DNA of 64,000 bases, taken from positions 478,908-542,907 of the forward strand of contig JACAXG010000267.1 of the NCBI GenBank assembly GCA_018881555.1, given 5' to 3'. Below are positions 34,146 through 46,025 of this stretch, piece after piece. The notes beneath the pieces were generated by a model. It searched no databases, was not told the origin of the DNA, and was given only the letters and a program-made list of their open reading frames with translations. The position numbers and the translations under genes were made by a program. Positions within the stretch are counted from its first letter, which is position 1; each line of letters begins with the position of its first letter. The DNA comes from Amblyornis subalaris. Lineage: Eukaryota > Chordata > Aves > Passeriformes > Ptilonorhynchidae.

Positions 34146-34717
34146 CAAAGGAGGTGAACCTACTGGTTCCTCTCCATCCCCAAGAAATGAAGCTTTGGTG
34201 CTGACTAGAGGGCTTCAGGCACTCCAGTGGAAGCTTTGAGCCGTAAAAGAGGCTTTGGCCCCTCCAAAGGAAGGTTTGAGTCTTAAAAAGAGGGTTTGGA
34301 GCCGTAAAAATTGAGCTTTGGAAATGAAAAGGAGAGTTTGAACCCTGAAGTTAGGTTTTGTGCCCTCAAAGGATGCTTTGTTACCACAGATTAAGGCTTT
34401 GCCCCTAAAAAGAGGTCCTTGGGGGTTTAAAATAAGCTTTGAGCCCACCAAGTTTCAGACAGAATCCTAAAGAAGAGGCCTTAGTCCCTGATAGGTGAGC
34501 TTTGGAAGCTGAAAACAGGGTTTGGACCCTGGAAATGAGCCTTTGGATCCTAAAAATGAAGCTTTGGATCTTCCAAATCCAAACTTGGGGCCTTAAAAAT
34601 TATTCTCTGTATGACTTTGGATTAACACCTTAGGAGCAGCCCTTAGAAATAAGAGTTTGTGCACAAACAGTGGGGTGTTTGGACTGTAACAATTAGGATT
34701 TGAATGCTAAAAAATGT
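34146..34717. repeat. 21-bp degenerate tandem repeat, locus 3 (inverted twin of locus 2)
   Basis: Units such as 'aagaggctttggcccctcca' and 'gaagctttggatcttccaaa'. 34,150-34,470 is the reverse complement of 27,900-28,200 with few differences. The right part (34,500-34,600) is closest to locus 1. Confidence 0.82.
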
Positions 34718-34862
34718 AGAAACATAGAATTATTGGTGTTGGAAAAGACCTTTAAGATCAAGTCCTCACCATTAACTGAGCACCTCTATGTTCGCTGCTG
34801 AGTCATGTCCCTTACATGCTTATTGAACACTTTCAGAGATGGAGATTTCACTCTGAAAAGGG
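34718..34862 (-). mobile_element. Short CR1 fragment
   Basis: 'aacatagaattattggtgtt' then 'ggaaaagacctttaagatca' is the reverse complement of a CR1 3' terminus of another subfamily. Only about 145 bp remain, and it interrupts locus 3 of the 21-bp repeat. Confidence 0.75.
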
Positions 34863-35570
34863 GAGTGTGTGGAGGTTTCTGCCCGGAGCAGGGACGCCCC
34901 TTAAGNTCACTCCTCAATGCTGAGCCACAGAGATTTGTCCACAGGCGTTGGTTTGCGACAACAACATCACTTTCTACGTAACAATTATTTTGCTTGCTTT
35001 AACATAATTGCTTCAATATTGCTACAATAAATAGTGCACTATACAGTAGTTATTGCTGTATTTACTGTGGAGTAAATAATTCTGATGAAAGTATTTTAGT
35101 CTAATCCTTATCATTATCAATTTAAATAAACAATTTCTTTTATTAATAAAAATAGATCTGGTTTACCAAATGCTAAGAGGCAAAATCATATAAAGGCTCA
35201 ATTACATTTACACAATCGTTTAGATGGTATAAAATGGTTGATTAGAGAACCAATTTAAAGAATCCAAGGGAAAGACAGAAGCCTTGGAAGAAAAATTAGA
35301 ACTGACATGATTAAAAGTCCCCAGTCCTCCTGTCTTTTTGTTGTTACCTAGGGAAAAATGAATGACTTCAAGTACCTCTGCAATTGCAGGACAGGAAGAA
35401 AACATTTTAGGATACTTAGTATCTTTAAAGGAAGAGTTTGGCAGTTGAACAATGGGAACGTTTGGTCATTCAGGCCTGCAAAAACTCTATAAAGGAAATT
35501 TTCCGGAGAGAATAAGAAAATTCATCTACTAAAAGTAGCTTGAGTCTTACCCATTTCTGTTGTGACTAAT
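34863..35570. other. AT-rich non-coding DNA, no gene seen
   Basis: No gene or recognised element. 'tctataaaggaaattttcc' near 35,490 may belong to the retroviral fragment that follows. Confidence 0.4.
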
Positions 35571-36440
35571 ATCAAAGTGCCCTATTGCCCCTGAAGCCAG
35601 AGAAGGGATAAATGAAGTAATTAAGGATTTAGAGCACAGAGGTATTATATTTAGGGCACACTCCCCATACAACTCTCCTGTCTGTTATTTGATGTTACTC
35701 ATTATGAGGAAAAAAAATATATCTGGGAGTGGTTTGATATTAATGAACACGCTTTGCAAACGCTAATAGAAGAGTTAAAACCATATCACTTGGGGCAGTT
35801 CATCCCAGTGATCCTATAATAGTCGGCTGGAGTGCTGCTGCACATGGGACTTACAGCAGTATGTTCCAGAAAGGCCCACATGGACTCAGGCAACCACTAA
35901 GGTTCAGTTCCACAGCATTAAAAGATACTGAGCAGCGGTCATGACCGGGAAAAGGGATTACTATCTCTGACCCAAGCGCTTTAACAGGTGGAGAAAATTC
36001 GGCATCAACCTGTGGAAATCCTAGGCCCCTTTAACCTGTTGGCTAGTATTAAGAAAGGCAATGCTCCACCAGACGGAATTGCACTAAACCCAACAGTACC
36101 CAATTGGTATGCATATGTCTCAGGAGTCAGGAATCAGATGGATATAACTGAAGGACTGGCAAAAGCTACCAAATTACAGAGAGCTGTGATCCCAGATATG
36201 CTGTCTTTGCAACAGCCAGATAAGCCTAGTCCTATAATCAGTGCTCCTGCATTTGCATCAAACTCTGAAGTTAATGCTATCTGGTTTACTGCTGCCTCAG
36301 CCAAACACAGCAATGGGAAATAGAGGTCTAGACTGGTTCCTCTTAACATTCAAACAGGAATAGAAGAAGAAGGAATGTGAAGTTCGCAGGTGGGACAATT
36401 AATGGCTGTACTGCTTGAACAGAAAGCAGAGACAATATAT
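35571..36440 (+). pseudogene. Endogenous retrovirus fragment with RT N-terminal piece
   Basis: 35,580-35,690 encodes the RT fingers landmark 'APEAREGINEVIKDLEHRG' and then 'HSPYNSPV', the wording typical of gamma- and betaretroviral reverse transcriptase. It breaks off after about 40 codons. The 111-codon frame at 35,988-36,323 (from PNWYAYVSGVRNQMDITEGL) looks retroviral but I could not assign it. No intact gene remains. Confidence 0.6.
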
Positions 36441-37094
36441 GTTGATTCTTCCTTGGTTTTCAGATGACGTGCAACTGACCAGCTAGAAAGTACCTCTGAG
36501 TTCCCTCCCTGGCAAGGGTTTCAGCAGATCCTGGCCATGGTGTCTCCACTCTGCTCCATCCTCTATCGAGCTCCCCTTGTATTGTGTGTGGGAGGTTGGG
36601 TATGCTGACTGTGTTCCATCCAGGGAGTAGCAATGTATTTTCCCCTATAATTTCTGTACCATTAACTTTTTAACCCCAGTCATTCTCCCACAGCCCTTAA
36701 GCAGGAAAATATGTAAAGACATCCTCACACAATGTCCCCAGTGACAATTCGGACTTCTGTACAGAATCAACCAGGCCAAGTGTTGTGGATAGGTAAAACT
36801 TTACAAAATGAAGGCCTTATTACTCTTGTAAAATCATGGCTCCCTCCTGTTACTTTGGCTAAGTAGAAAAGGCCTCTGGGAATGAGCTCAGCTGACTTAG
36901 AGGTAGAAAAACAAGTTATATAACCATCGCGTGTTCACATTGTGGCTTGTGGTGGTTGGTTGAGCTATGCTGCTTGTATTTCAAAGGTATGTAAACTAAT
37001 AAGGGGTTAACTGCTTTAAAAGGCCTGGGTTTTGCAATAAAGGAGCTTCCCTTTGCACATGTCTCAGGACTCTGTGTCGTTCCTTGTCGCAACA
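36441..37094 (+). mobile_element. ERVK-like env tail and 3' LTR remnant
   Basis: The LTR is taken from TGTTGTGGATAGG (36,781) to 'gtcgcaaca' (37,094). Its sequence matches, in inverted orientation, the LTR at 58,076-58,376: 'acaaaatgaaggcc', 'cttgtaaaatcatggctc', 'aaacaagttatataacca' and 'tgcaataaa'. The AATAAA at 37,034 fits a 3' LTR. Upstream is a decayed env tail. Confidence 0.65.
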
Positions 37095-37114
37095 GCCAAG
37101 CACCACCAGCCTCC

Positions 37115-37385
37115 TTTTTATGCTCCAAAGCAGCATTTTTAAGGCCCTGCCTGTCATTTTTAAGTGTCCAAGCCACACCTTGAGTGTCCCAAACCCTTAT
37201 CTGAAGGGTCCAGAGCCCTCTTTTAGGGACCAAAGCATCATCATTACAGACATAAGCCTTGCTTCTAGACTTGAAATTCTACTGGTTTATGGTCCAAAGC
37301 CTTATTTTAGGGTACAAACTTCTCCCTTACGGCTCAAAGCTTCATGTTTTTCATGTCCAAGCCTCATTGTGGATGGGCAACCCGC
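37115..37385. repeat. 21-bp degenerate tandem repeat, locus 4
   Basis: Units in the locus 2 orientation: 'ttttaaggccctgcctgtca', 'ttttagggaccaaagcatca', 'ttacggctcaaagcttcatg'. The provirus begins about 140 bp to the right. Confidence 0.65.
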
Positions 37386-37524
37386 TGGCAGAGCTGTCCA
37401 ACTTTCTGTAATGTCTCTCTGAGTGCTTCCTTGTTAGGGGTGGCACTCATAGGAGAGACAGGGTAGTCTGCTGGTGCTCTTTGTGCAAGCTGGTCCTTAC
37501 TAGGGACACTTTTGGTACTTCCTG

Positions 37525-38100
37525 TGATTCTCGCAAAAATCGCAGTATGAAAACTTCAAAGACTGTTGTCTTTTGAAGCAGGTATTCGTTATTTTCAGCG
37601 CTGGGGACACAGGGGATCATTCCGCCCAACATGTCCACCCCGCAAGGATAGGGTACAAGCTTATATCCTTTCAACTATATGCATATGCACACTATTTCTA
37701 AGAAAAGGTGGTTACACGCTAATAGTTTCCCAGAACTTATGAATATTATTTACATATTCTTACGCGTGCGCATTGCCTCCTGGTGGTCGTCCCGGGTGGT
37801 CGTGGGATGAAGGCTGTAGTCTTCCTCTTGGTTGACCTTTTCACCTTTCCCTCTTGCCCATGCATACTTGATAGGGTCTTATGTAAGTCCCTCGTTGTGC
37901 CAAGTTGGCAGCCTTAGCTCTTCTGTTCTCTTGTTTAAAGACCTTGTGTTTCTTGCAATTTAACAGTTCCTGCAAATTTTGTTTCTATTTTCCTTAAAGA
38001 CTATGGATTAATATTTGTTAAGCTACAGACAACTATTTGTTAAGCTTATTACAGGAGTACCTTTGTTATTACGAGAGTCCCTTTGTTATATTCTTTTTCA
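37525..38100 (-). repeat. Provirus 3' LTR
   Basis: 576 bp, beginning TGAAAAAG and ending GAGAATCA on the minus strand. The polypurine tract 'caggggggagt' precedes it directly at 38,101-38,111, which fixes this end as the 3' LTR and the provirus as minus strand. Confidence 0.9.
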
Positions 38101-38109
38101 ACTCCCCCC

Positions 38110-39417
38110 TGTCTCAGACACCTGTTGTAAATTCTTTTACAACTCAAGCTTTTGAAAATATGTCCCTTTTTCTACCTGATGCCTTGTTTTGTGTCTTTTC
38201 CAGTCTTCATAGGTGTTAAGATTATGCTTAAGCATCAACAATAAACACTGTCCATAAACACACNTGATTAACAATAGAGTCACTAGAACAACAACAATTA
38301 CAACTACATGCTTTAGCCAAGATAAGTCTGGTAACCATGAGGTTAAAGTTTCCCAGATGTTTGTCGACTAGGAGGTGTAGTCTTTTGTAACCTCATGGAG
38401 TACTCTGGTGTGTTCCCAAATAGTGTGGATGTCAGTTAATATTCATCCATTTCGGTCTACATATGTACAACAACTGGTATTCATTAGAGTACAAACCCTT
38501 CCCATCTGTGCTGTTATCATATCTAACACCATTCGGTTTTGGAACACTACTCCTTTTAGAGAGTCGACTTCAGTTTGTAGTTGTCCAATTGTGTCACCAG
38601 TGGCATTAAAATTAAGTTCCTTTTCTGCTGAAATATTTACAACTGCTTTCTCTAACTGGGNAANACCTAAGGTGGGAAACANGGCTCTAACAAAGCTGTG
38701 CAATTTAGCTTTATATCTTATTAAAGGGTTCGATGGGACACTCCAGCTAGTTCTCTTACCCCATAGGCCTCTTACTATCCCNGTGAGACTGGAACTGTTA
38801 ATGAGTTGTACTGGGGGTATCACTATTCCCATGGTACACTGGCCAGTCCAATTTCCGGGGAGCTGTTTAATTGCAATTCCGTTACCACATAGCCACCAAT
38901 GTCCATCAGGTAGGTCGCAACTGGTGGATATACTTATTTTTGAATTACTTGTGTGGAGTCTCCTGAGATAGTCTTGCCATTTCTGCCATCGGGGGTCAGT
39001 TTTGGGAGTTTTTGAATTTAGATTTGAAATGTTTCTCTCAATGGCCTCAACAGATTGGCACCCAGTGGTATTGACAAACTTTCCAAAGTCAGGACCTGAA
39101 AAGTTTGAATTAATGTAGCAAATGGTAGAATTTATCAATAGTAGTCGGAAGGAGGGGTGACCCACAAAAGACCCACCCTGTCGACCTTCTGCAGTAGTAT
39201 TATGTAATTCATATGGATCTAAAGAAGTCCAATTACTAACAGGTACCCCTATTAGTGGTGATTGGAATTGGTCTGCCTCCCCACACAGCCAACAATCTTT
39301 AACCNCTGTATGGTTTACAATGCTTTCAAGAAGGGCAACATAATTGTTTGCATTAAACGATTCAACTGTTCCCCAAATTACCGTTCCCCAAACTACAAAC
39401 ATTAACCAAAGCTTCAT
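38110..39417 (-). pseudogene. env remnant of the class I provirus
   Basis: The ATG at 39,417 opens a signal peptide (MKLWLMFVVWGTVIWG). It is followed by a glycosylation-rich surface region with many NxS/T sites and a transmembrane subunit with the LQ/QNR heptad region. A C-x6-CC cluster near 38,475 marks gamma-type env. The frame stops at 38,443, and the membrane-span region (about 38,250-38,330) lies beyond in broken frames. Four undetermined bases fall in it. The frame also continues upstream into pol through an indel. As it stands it cannot give a full envelope protein. Confidence 0.82.
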
Positions 39418-42400
39418 GTTGCGCGGGCGATCTTTAATCTTAGTCCATCCCTGCTGGCCGAGGTTATTGTCCAGGGAGTGTTTGGAGAGTTTTTGATTCG
39501 GGTGTAGTGTATCCAGGTGGGTTTTTCTTTTACACGAACCACGATGAATACTAGTCAATAATACTTGAAAGGGTCTATCCCACTTCTCCTGTAGTGGGTC
39601 ACCTGAAAAAGACTTCACAAATACCCAATCACCTGGTTCAATATCATGTACAGGCTGGGCGAGTGGCTGTGGTTGATCGTTAGCAACCACTTCAGCATTT
39701 TCTTTTAATTTGTGATTCAGTTGTTGTATATACTCTCTCAAATAACCCTGTCCCACTAGAGTCAAGTTTTCATTGTAAATTTCGTTTACTCCATACGCTC
39801 TCCCATACAGGATTTCAAATGGACTCAGCCTTTCCTTTAACCTTGGCTTCATCCGTAGCCTTAATAGGGCTATTGGCAGGGCTTGATGCCAATACAAATT
39901 GGTCTCCTGGCAAATTTTAGCTATTTGTTGTTTAATCAGGGGATTCGTTTTCTCTACCTGTCCTCTTGCCTGAGGTCTGTATGGTGTATGTAACTGCCAA
40001 TGTATTCCTAATGCTTTGCTTACCGCTTGAACTATTTGTGTGTCGACCCTGATCAGAGGACAGTTCTTGGGATACTCTGAATCTGGGGATAATTTCTTGT
40101 AATAAAGCCTTTATAACTTCACGAGATTTGTTTGTCCTACAGGGGTAAGCTTCAGGCCATCCAGAAAAGGTGTCTGTCAGTACTAAAAGGTATCTATATC
40201 CTCCCTTTCTAGGGAGTTTGGTAAAATCTATTTGCCAGGTGTCTCCTGGATATGTTCCCCTGGGGATGGCTCTCAGCTTCACGGGAGAAGTAATGTGGGA
40301 TTATTTTTCAAACATATCTCACACTGGGAGGTGACCTCCTGAATCACATGTTTTAGGCCTGGGGCGGCAATTCGTGGCTTGAGATAAATATGAAGTGCCT
40401 CAGCTCGCCAGTGATTCTTATTATGCTCTGTGAAAATAACCTCTTGTACCATCCTACGGGGAATTACTATTCGTCCCTTATAGGCCGCCCAGCCTTCTTT
40501 GTCTAATTGTCCTCCTTTGTTATTGTCAGAGACTGAAATGTTATAATTTATGGCTTAAACATTTTCATGAAGGACTTTTGGTATTATAGCAAAACTCTAC
40601 AAAAGCTGCAGAGAAGACGACCAAAAACCCTGACTGAGGCCCTGACTGCCCACTGATGAAGGTAAGATAAGTAAGAGCTGGAGAGAAGAATACATTCATA
40701 GAGGGTCACACTTAGCACCTTCGGGGTGGAGACCACAGTCCCAGGGCAGCTGCCAGGCCAGCACAGACCCTCACACCAAAGGGTGGGGGGAGAAGAGAGG
40801 TTTTGGGTGAAAGCCCAACCTCCGCAGTGCAGACCAGTTCAGCTGAGGGGCCCTGCATCCCGGGAAAAGCTTATCCACAGCAGAGGGGGTGTCATGGCCC
40901 ATCAAAGGGGCCCCCCCCAAAGGGGTCCCCAGACCCTGCACCAGAGATGATGCAACAGATCCACAGTGTTGCAAGGGACAGTGTCAAACCTAGCCCCCCC
41001 CTCACGGGAGGCATGTGGGCGTTCCCACCTGGCCCAAAGCGTATATTAATCCACTGGATTCTATTACTCTTCGGCATGGCGGCGGCNTGGCGGCAACGGC
41101 GGGGGACCCTCACCGCCCAGAAGAGCAGATGGAGGGGAGCCACAAGATGTCGTTGGGACGCCTGGAAGGGTGATATGTCTCCATCTAACACCTGTCACTC
41201 TCTCCCTGTCCCCCCAGCGCCCCGCGCACTCTTCTTTTTCTATCTCTTTCTTTCTGTCCCTTTTCTTTCTCTTTGCCTCCTTTACTATTAAATAAAAATA
41301 TATCAATTCATTTTTTGGCATCAACATTTAATCTCATTTGGTTTTAATCTCATTTTTAGGAATTTTTTGAACCTTCTAAGTTCCTTCTAGTTTATACACA
41401 GAGACTTAGTTTCCTCTGCTCTTCTGTGCTTAAACTGGATCATAACAGTTATTGATCCACTCCCAACCACGAGGGTCATATTTTGGGGCCTGGCCTAGGC
41501 TCAGTTGTGAGGGAATTAGGCTTAATATGTTGATTGTGCATTGGAATGCTAACGTCTTCACCATTTTGTCTGCACAGCATTCCCTAATTCCGGGAGAGTA
41601 GTACCTTTAGAATGTCCTTTACAATGTGTTATTGCTACTGCAGATGGGAGTTTGACAGCCTCCAATAGTTAAAGTATTTCAGCCGCATGTTTAATTTCTC
41701 TTTTCTGGGAATTTAGTAGCCCATGTTCCTTCCAAATGGCACCATGAGCATGCACTATTCCAAAGGCATATTTAGAGTCTGTCCATATATTGATGACTTT
41801 TCCTTTGGACAGGATTAGTGCCCTTATCAGTGCAATAAGCTCCACCTTTTGGGTCGATGTGCCNACTGGTAGCAGGTTGGCTTCAACCACTTCAGTGACA
41901 GTACTAACCACATATCCTGGCAGCCTCTTACTTTGTGCAACATAGCTACTGCCATTTGTGAACCAATGTTCACCTTGTGCCAGTGGTTTTTCTTTTAAGT
42001 CAGGTCGAGTAGAGTACACGAGCCTGTCTCGATGCAGTCATGCTCGACTGGGCCTTCTGCATCTTTCCCTTTAAGAAGGCTGCAGGGTTAAGTACATTGG
42101 TTACTTTAATACTTACATCATCTGCTTCAGCTAGGACAGCTTGGTATTTCAGGAAGCATTGTGGTGATAACCAGTGATTGCCCTTCTGTTCTAGGACGGC
42201 TGAGACAGTGTGAGAGACATACACTGTCATCTTCTGGCCCAAGGTGAATTTACGGGCTTCGCTTATGTTCAGAATGGAGGCTGCCACAGCACGCAGGCAT
42301 CCTGGCCATCCTTGGCTGATAGTATCTAGCTGCTTAGAAAAATAAGCCACAGATCTTTTGTAGGGTCCTAACTGTTGTGCCAGTACTCCCAAGGCCATCC

Positions 42401-43660
42401 TTTGTCATTCATGTGAAAACAATATGAAAGGTTTAGTTACATCAGGTATACCTAGGGCTGGTGCTTGCATCAATTCTGTTTACAAAGTCTTATAGGCTTT
42501 ATTAGCTTCAGGGGTCCATACTATTAATTGTCCCAAGGTCCTTTTAATTAACTGGTACAGTGGTTTGACAATAAGTCCGTAATTAGGTATCCACAGTTGG
42601 CACCATCCCATCATCCCCAAAAAGGCTCCTCGTTCCTTTATCGTTGTTGATCTGGGGGCTTGACATATGGCTTCTTTTTGGCTGCTCCTGAGGGAGCGTT
42701 CTCCCCCTGCTAATTCATACCCCAGGTAGGTTACTCGGGGTTTAACCAATTGGGCCTTGGACCTTGAAACTCGATAGCCATTTAATCCCAGAAAATTTAA
42801 TATACTTACAGTCCAGGCTTCACATTGCTCCTGTGTTTTGGTCACCACCAATATGTCATCTAAATACTGCAGCAGGGTCCCCTCTCCCTTTGGGGCCTCC
42901 CATGTTTTCAGTTCTTTTGCTAGTTGGTTTCCAAAGAGAGTCAGACTGTTCTTAAATCCTTGAGGCAGAACTGTCCCAGTTAACTGGGTCTTTGTTCCTG
43001 ATTGCGGGTTTTCCAACTCAAAGGCGAAAATTGGTTGACTTTCCTTAGCCAATGGCAGACAAAAGAAGGCATCTTTCAATTCTGTAACCGAAAATCATAG
43101 CCATTCTGCCTGCAGCTTAGTTAAAAGTGTATATGGATTTGCATCTACAGGATGTAAAGTTTTTGTGATTTCATTTACTACTCTTAAATCTTGTACTAAC
43201 CTGTATGTCCCATTAGGTTTCTTAATTGGCAGTTTTGGAGTATCATACTGCGACTGACATGCCCTGAGTAGGCCTTGTTCTAAAAACTTTGTAATTATTG
43301 GTTCAATTCTCTGTCTATCTTCTAGCCTTAATGGATACTGCTTATGGTTGACTGGTAATGCTCCGTGTATTGTCTCAATTACAGTAGGTTCAGCTAACTT
43401 TGACCCGCCTGGATACTCAGTATTCCAAACGATGGGAAATACTTGATCAAAAATTCGATTCTCTGCTTAACTAGGAGTTGTTGCTAGGGGTTGCTGCTCT
43501 AAGTTTGCAATGCTTAAGGCCAATATTAATTTGTCCTCCAGTATACTCACAGACATCTTGCCTTCAGAAAAATCAATTTTTGCCTCCAACAAAGTTAACA
43601 AATCTCGCCCCAGGAGAGCTTTNGGTGGATTGAGCCAATTTGCTGAACTCAAATCCGTTC
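39375..43660 (-). pseudogene. pol remnant (RT, RNase H, integrase) of the class I provirus
   Basis: Order on the minus strand: end of protease (LGRDLL near 43,600), RT with YLDD at 42,866-42,855, RNase H (about 42,400-41,670), the integrase zinc region (about 40,400), catalytic core from IDFTKLP (40,240) to SSDQG (about 40,065), and C-terminal LSPFEILYGR (about 39,820). It is interrupted by stops and frameshifts, for example near 42,420, 41,990, 40,055 and 39,545, and by an LTR insertion at 40,524. RT and integrase are class I in wording. Confidence 0.85.
40524..41450 (+). mobile_element. Nested solo LTR 1 (inside integrase)
   Basis: 927 bp from TGTCAGAGACTG to GGATCATAACA, flanked on both sides by an exact 5-bp duplication 'gttat' (40,519-40,523 and 41,451-41,455). 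AATAAA at about 41,290 and 'gcgtatattaatcc' at about 41,040 give plus orientation. Removing it and one 'gttat' rejoins the host pol text. One N (41,087) lies inside. Confidence 0.88.
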
Positions 43661-44850
43661 AGTTAGCCCTGGACATTGCTGAAAGAGAGAAGTGGCCAAA
43701 GCTCTACCTCTACACTGATTCGTGGATGGTAGCCAATGCTCTGTGGGGTTCGCTGGAAAAGTGGAAAAAGGCTAATTGGCANTGTAGGGGAAAACCAATC
43801 TGGGCTGCTGAAGAGTGGAAAGACATCGCTGCCCGGGTAGAAAAGCTACCTGTGAAGATCCGCCATGTAGATGCCCATGTCCCCAAGAGTAGGGCTAATG
43901 AGGAGCACCGAAACAACGAGCAGGTAGATCAGGCTGCAAAGATAGAGGTGTCAAAGATAGATTTAGATTGGCAACATAAGGGAGAGTTGTTCCTAGCTCG
44001 ATGGGCCCATGATGCCTCAGGCCATCAAGGCAGAGATGCCACCTATAAGTGGGCACGAGACCGAGGGGTGGATCTAACCATGGACAGTATTTCTCCAGTT
44101 ATCCATGATTGTGAGAAGTGCACTGCAGTCAAGCAGGCCAAGTGGATAAAACCCCTCTAGTATGGTGGGCGGTGCTCCAAATACAACTATGGGGAGGCCT
44201 GGCAGACAGATTACATCACATTGGCTCAAACACGCCAAGGTAAGCGCTACGTGCTCACAATGATGGAAGACACCACAGGATGGTTGGAGACCTACCCTGT
44301 GCCTCATGCTACTGCCCAGAATGCCATCCTGGGCCTGGAAAAGCAAGTCCTTTGGAGGCATGGTACCCCTGAGAGAATTGAGTCTGACAACGGGACTCGT
44401 TTCAAGAACAACCTTATAAACACTTGGGCTAGGGAACATGGCATTGAGTGGGTGTACCATATCCCTTACCATGCACCAGCAGCAGGCAAAGTGGAGCAGT
44501 GCAATGGATTGCTAAAAACCACCTTGAAGGTGCTGGGTGGGGGATCTTTTGAAAACTAGGAGCAGCACTTAGCAAAAGCCAGTCGGTTAGTTAACACCCG
44601 AGGTTCCACCAACCGAGCAGGCCCTGCCCGATCTGAATGTCTGCATACAGTAGATGGAGACAAGGTACCAGCAGTACATGTTAGAGAACGGTTAGGAAAG
44701 ACTGTTCGGATTACTTCTGCCTTGAGTACAGACAAACCCATCCGTGGGGTTGTCTTTGCTCAAGGATGAGGTCATACATGGTGGGTGATGCAGAGAGATG
44801 GAACAACACGTTGTGTGCCACAAGGAGATTCTAATGTTGGGTGAGAACTA
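43627..44850 (+). pseudogene. ERVL pol fragment: RNase H and integrase
   Basis: RNase H with YTDSWMVANALWG, the integrase zinc-binding HxxxH/CxxC pair (residues HDASGHQG and CEKC), then a core with MEDTTGWLETYP and SDNGTRFKNN. Stops interrupt it at 44,158 and 44,557, and one more lies downstream near 44,767. The wording is that of bird ERVL, class III. It cannot encode a working enzyme as it stands. Confidence 0.82.
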
Positions 44851-45005
44851 TGTGTAAATACCGCTGTTTACTGAATGTCACTGCCATTGTCTGTATATAG
44901 CTGTATTTATGTATATATATATATATGTATGTTAACTGTGTGTGTGTAGAGTTAGATATATGTTAGTTTGGGCATTAAGCCGATGATATGGGATAAGGGG
45001 TGGAA

Positions 45006-45774
45006 TGTCCTGAAGTGGCTTTATGATGCTATATATCCCAATTGCCTGCTTAATGAAAAGTATTGACTCTGTGTCTTTAAGCTGGCTCGAGAAGCCAGGA
45101 GCTATGTTTCAGCTTTCTCCGAAGGATATTTACATTCTTTACCTTTATCAGCTCGCTATGTTGTGATTCTCAGGAGAGAACATCTTGGCAGTCACTTTCT
45201 GTAGTTGAAGGCGAAGGGACACCTTTTTTACTTTTTACCTTTTTTTTTCTTGTGAGCTTTCACCTTGCTTTACTCAGCTGAGGGATATTCAGATGGAGTT
45301 GAAACTTGCTTTTGGTTTTTTCCCTCCTCTGCCTGAGGCAAGGGAAGAAGACAGGTTTTTTTTTCCTGGGATCGTAGTTTTTTTCCTCTTCTTTTGGAAC
45401 TGCAACAGACAACTGGGCTCTGCTCTACATACCACCTCTCCAGGGCCTACAGCCCCCAGGCCTGGAGGAGGCCTACTCCGTACTCATGCAGCTAACTAGA
45501 GACAGAGCAGAAGACCACACCTGCCAAGGACTCAGGACTTTGATACATCCAGGTTATCNTCCTCACAAGAGGTTTATTATCTAACATTATTCATTTTTTA
45601 TTTTCCTTTCCCTTTCCCCTGGTGCCTGCATGCACCCCCCCCAGCAGCTGGGTTTTGTTAAATAAACAGGTTCCTCCGAGAAATTCTTAAGGGGAGGGGA
45701 AGGGAGTTTTGAACCCTATCTTTTGCAGAGGAGGCTCTTCGAGTCTTCCTCCTAAGTTTGTCCAGACTGTGACA
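45006..45774 (+). repeat. ERVL 3' LTR
   Basis: 769 bp with TG...CA ends, a polypurine tract just before it, a TATA-like 'gctatatatcccaa' at about 45,028, T-rich blocks and 'ttaaataaacagg' as polyadenylation signal at about 45,658. Confidence 0.78.
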
Positions 45775-46025
45775 TTGGTAAATATAAAAGTTGATGTGTG
45801 CCAATTGCCCTCCCCAATTTATATTTAAGGGGTTGTAAGAAATAAGCCTTTTCCGATTTTCCCGTCGCCCCGGCAACATGGACAACATCTTGCCCTATTG
45901 GGGTTTTAACCTGATTTAGGACCAAAAACACAGCTCCAGTGTCGACAAGAAATTCTACTTCTTGTTCATCCCCCAGCTTTATTGTAACCAGCAGGTCTGC
46001 TACAGAGGGACCTGCCGGTCCCCAT
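45775..46025 (-). pseudogene. Protease remnant of the class I provirus, upstream half
   Basis: The aspartic protease motif DTGA lies at 45,943-45,932, preceded by EVEFLV. The frame runs to the ERVL insertion, on whose other side the family's LLGRDLL continues (43,610-43,590). The gene is split by about 2.15 kb. Confidence 0.78.

Larger units (their letters stand above)
43627..45774 (+). mobile_element. Nested ERVL-type element lacking its 5' LTR
   Basis: The internal part starts abruptly in RNase H (SQFAELKSVQLALDIAEREK), runs through integrase and ends at a polypurine tract 'gggataaggggtgga'. A 769-bp LTR follows (45,006-45,774; TGTCCTGAAG...GACTGTGACA). Flanks are 'tnggt' (43,622-43,626) and 'ttggt' (45,775-45,779), a 5-bp duplication if N is t. 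The host protease frame can be followed across once the insert is set aside. No 5' LTR, gag or RT is present. The integration end is therefore unusual. Confidence 0.82.
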
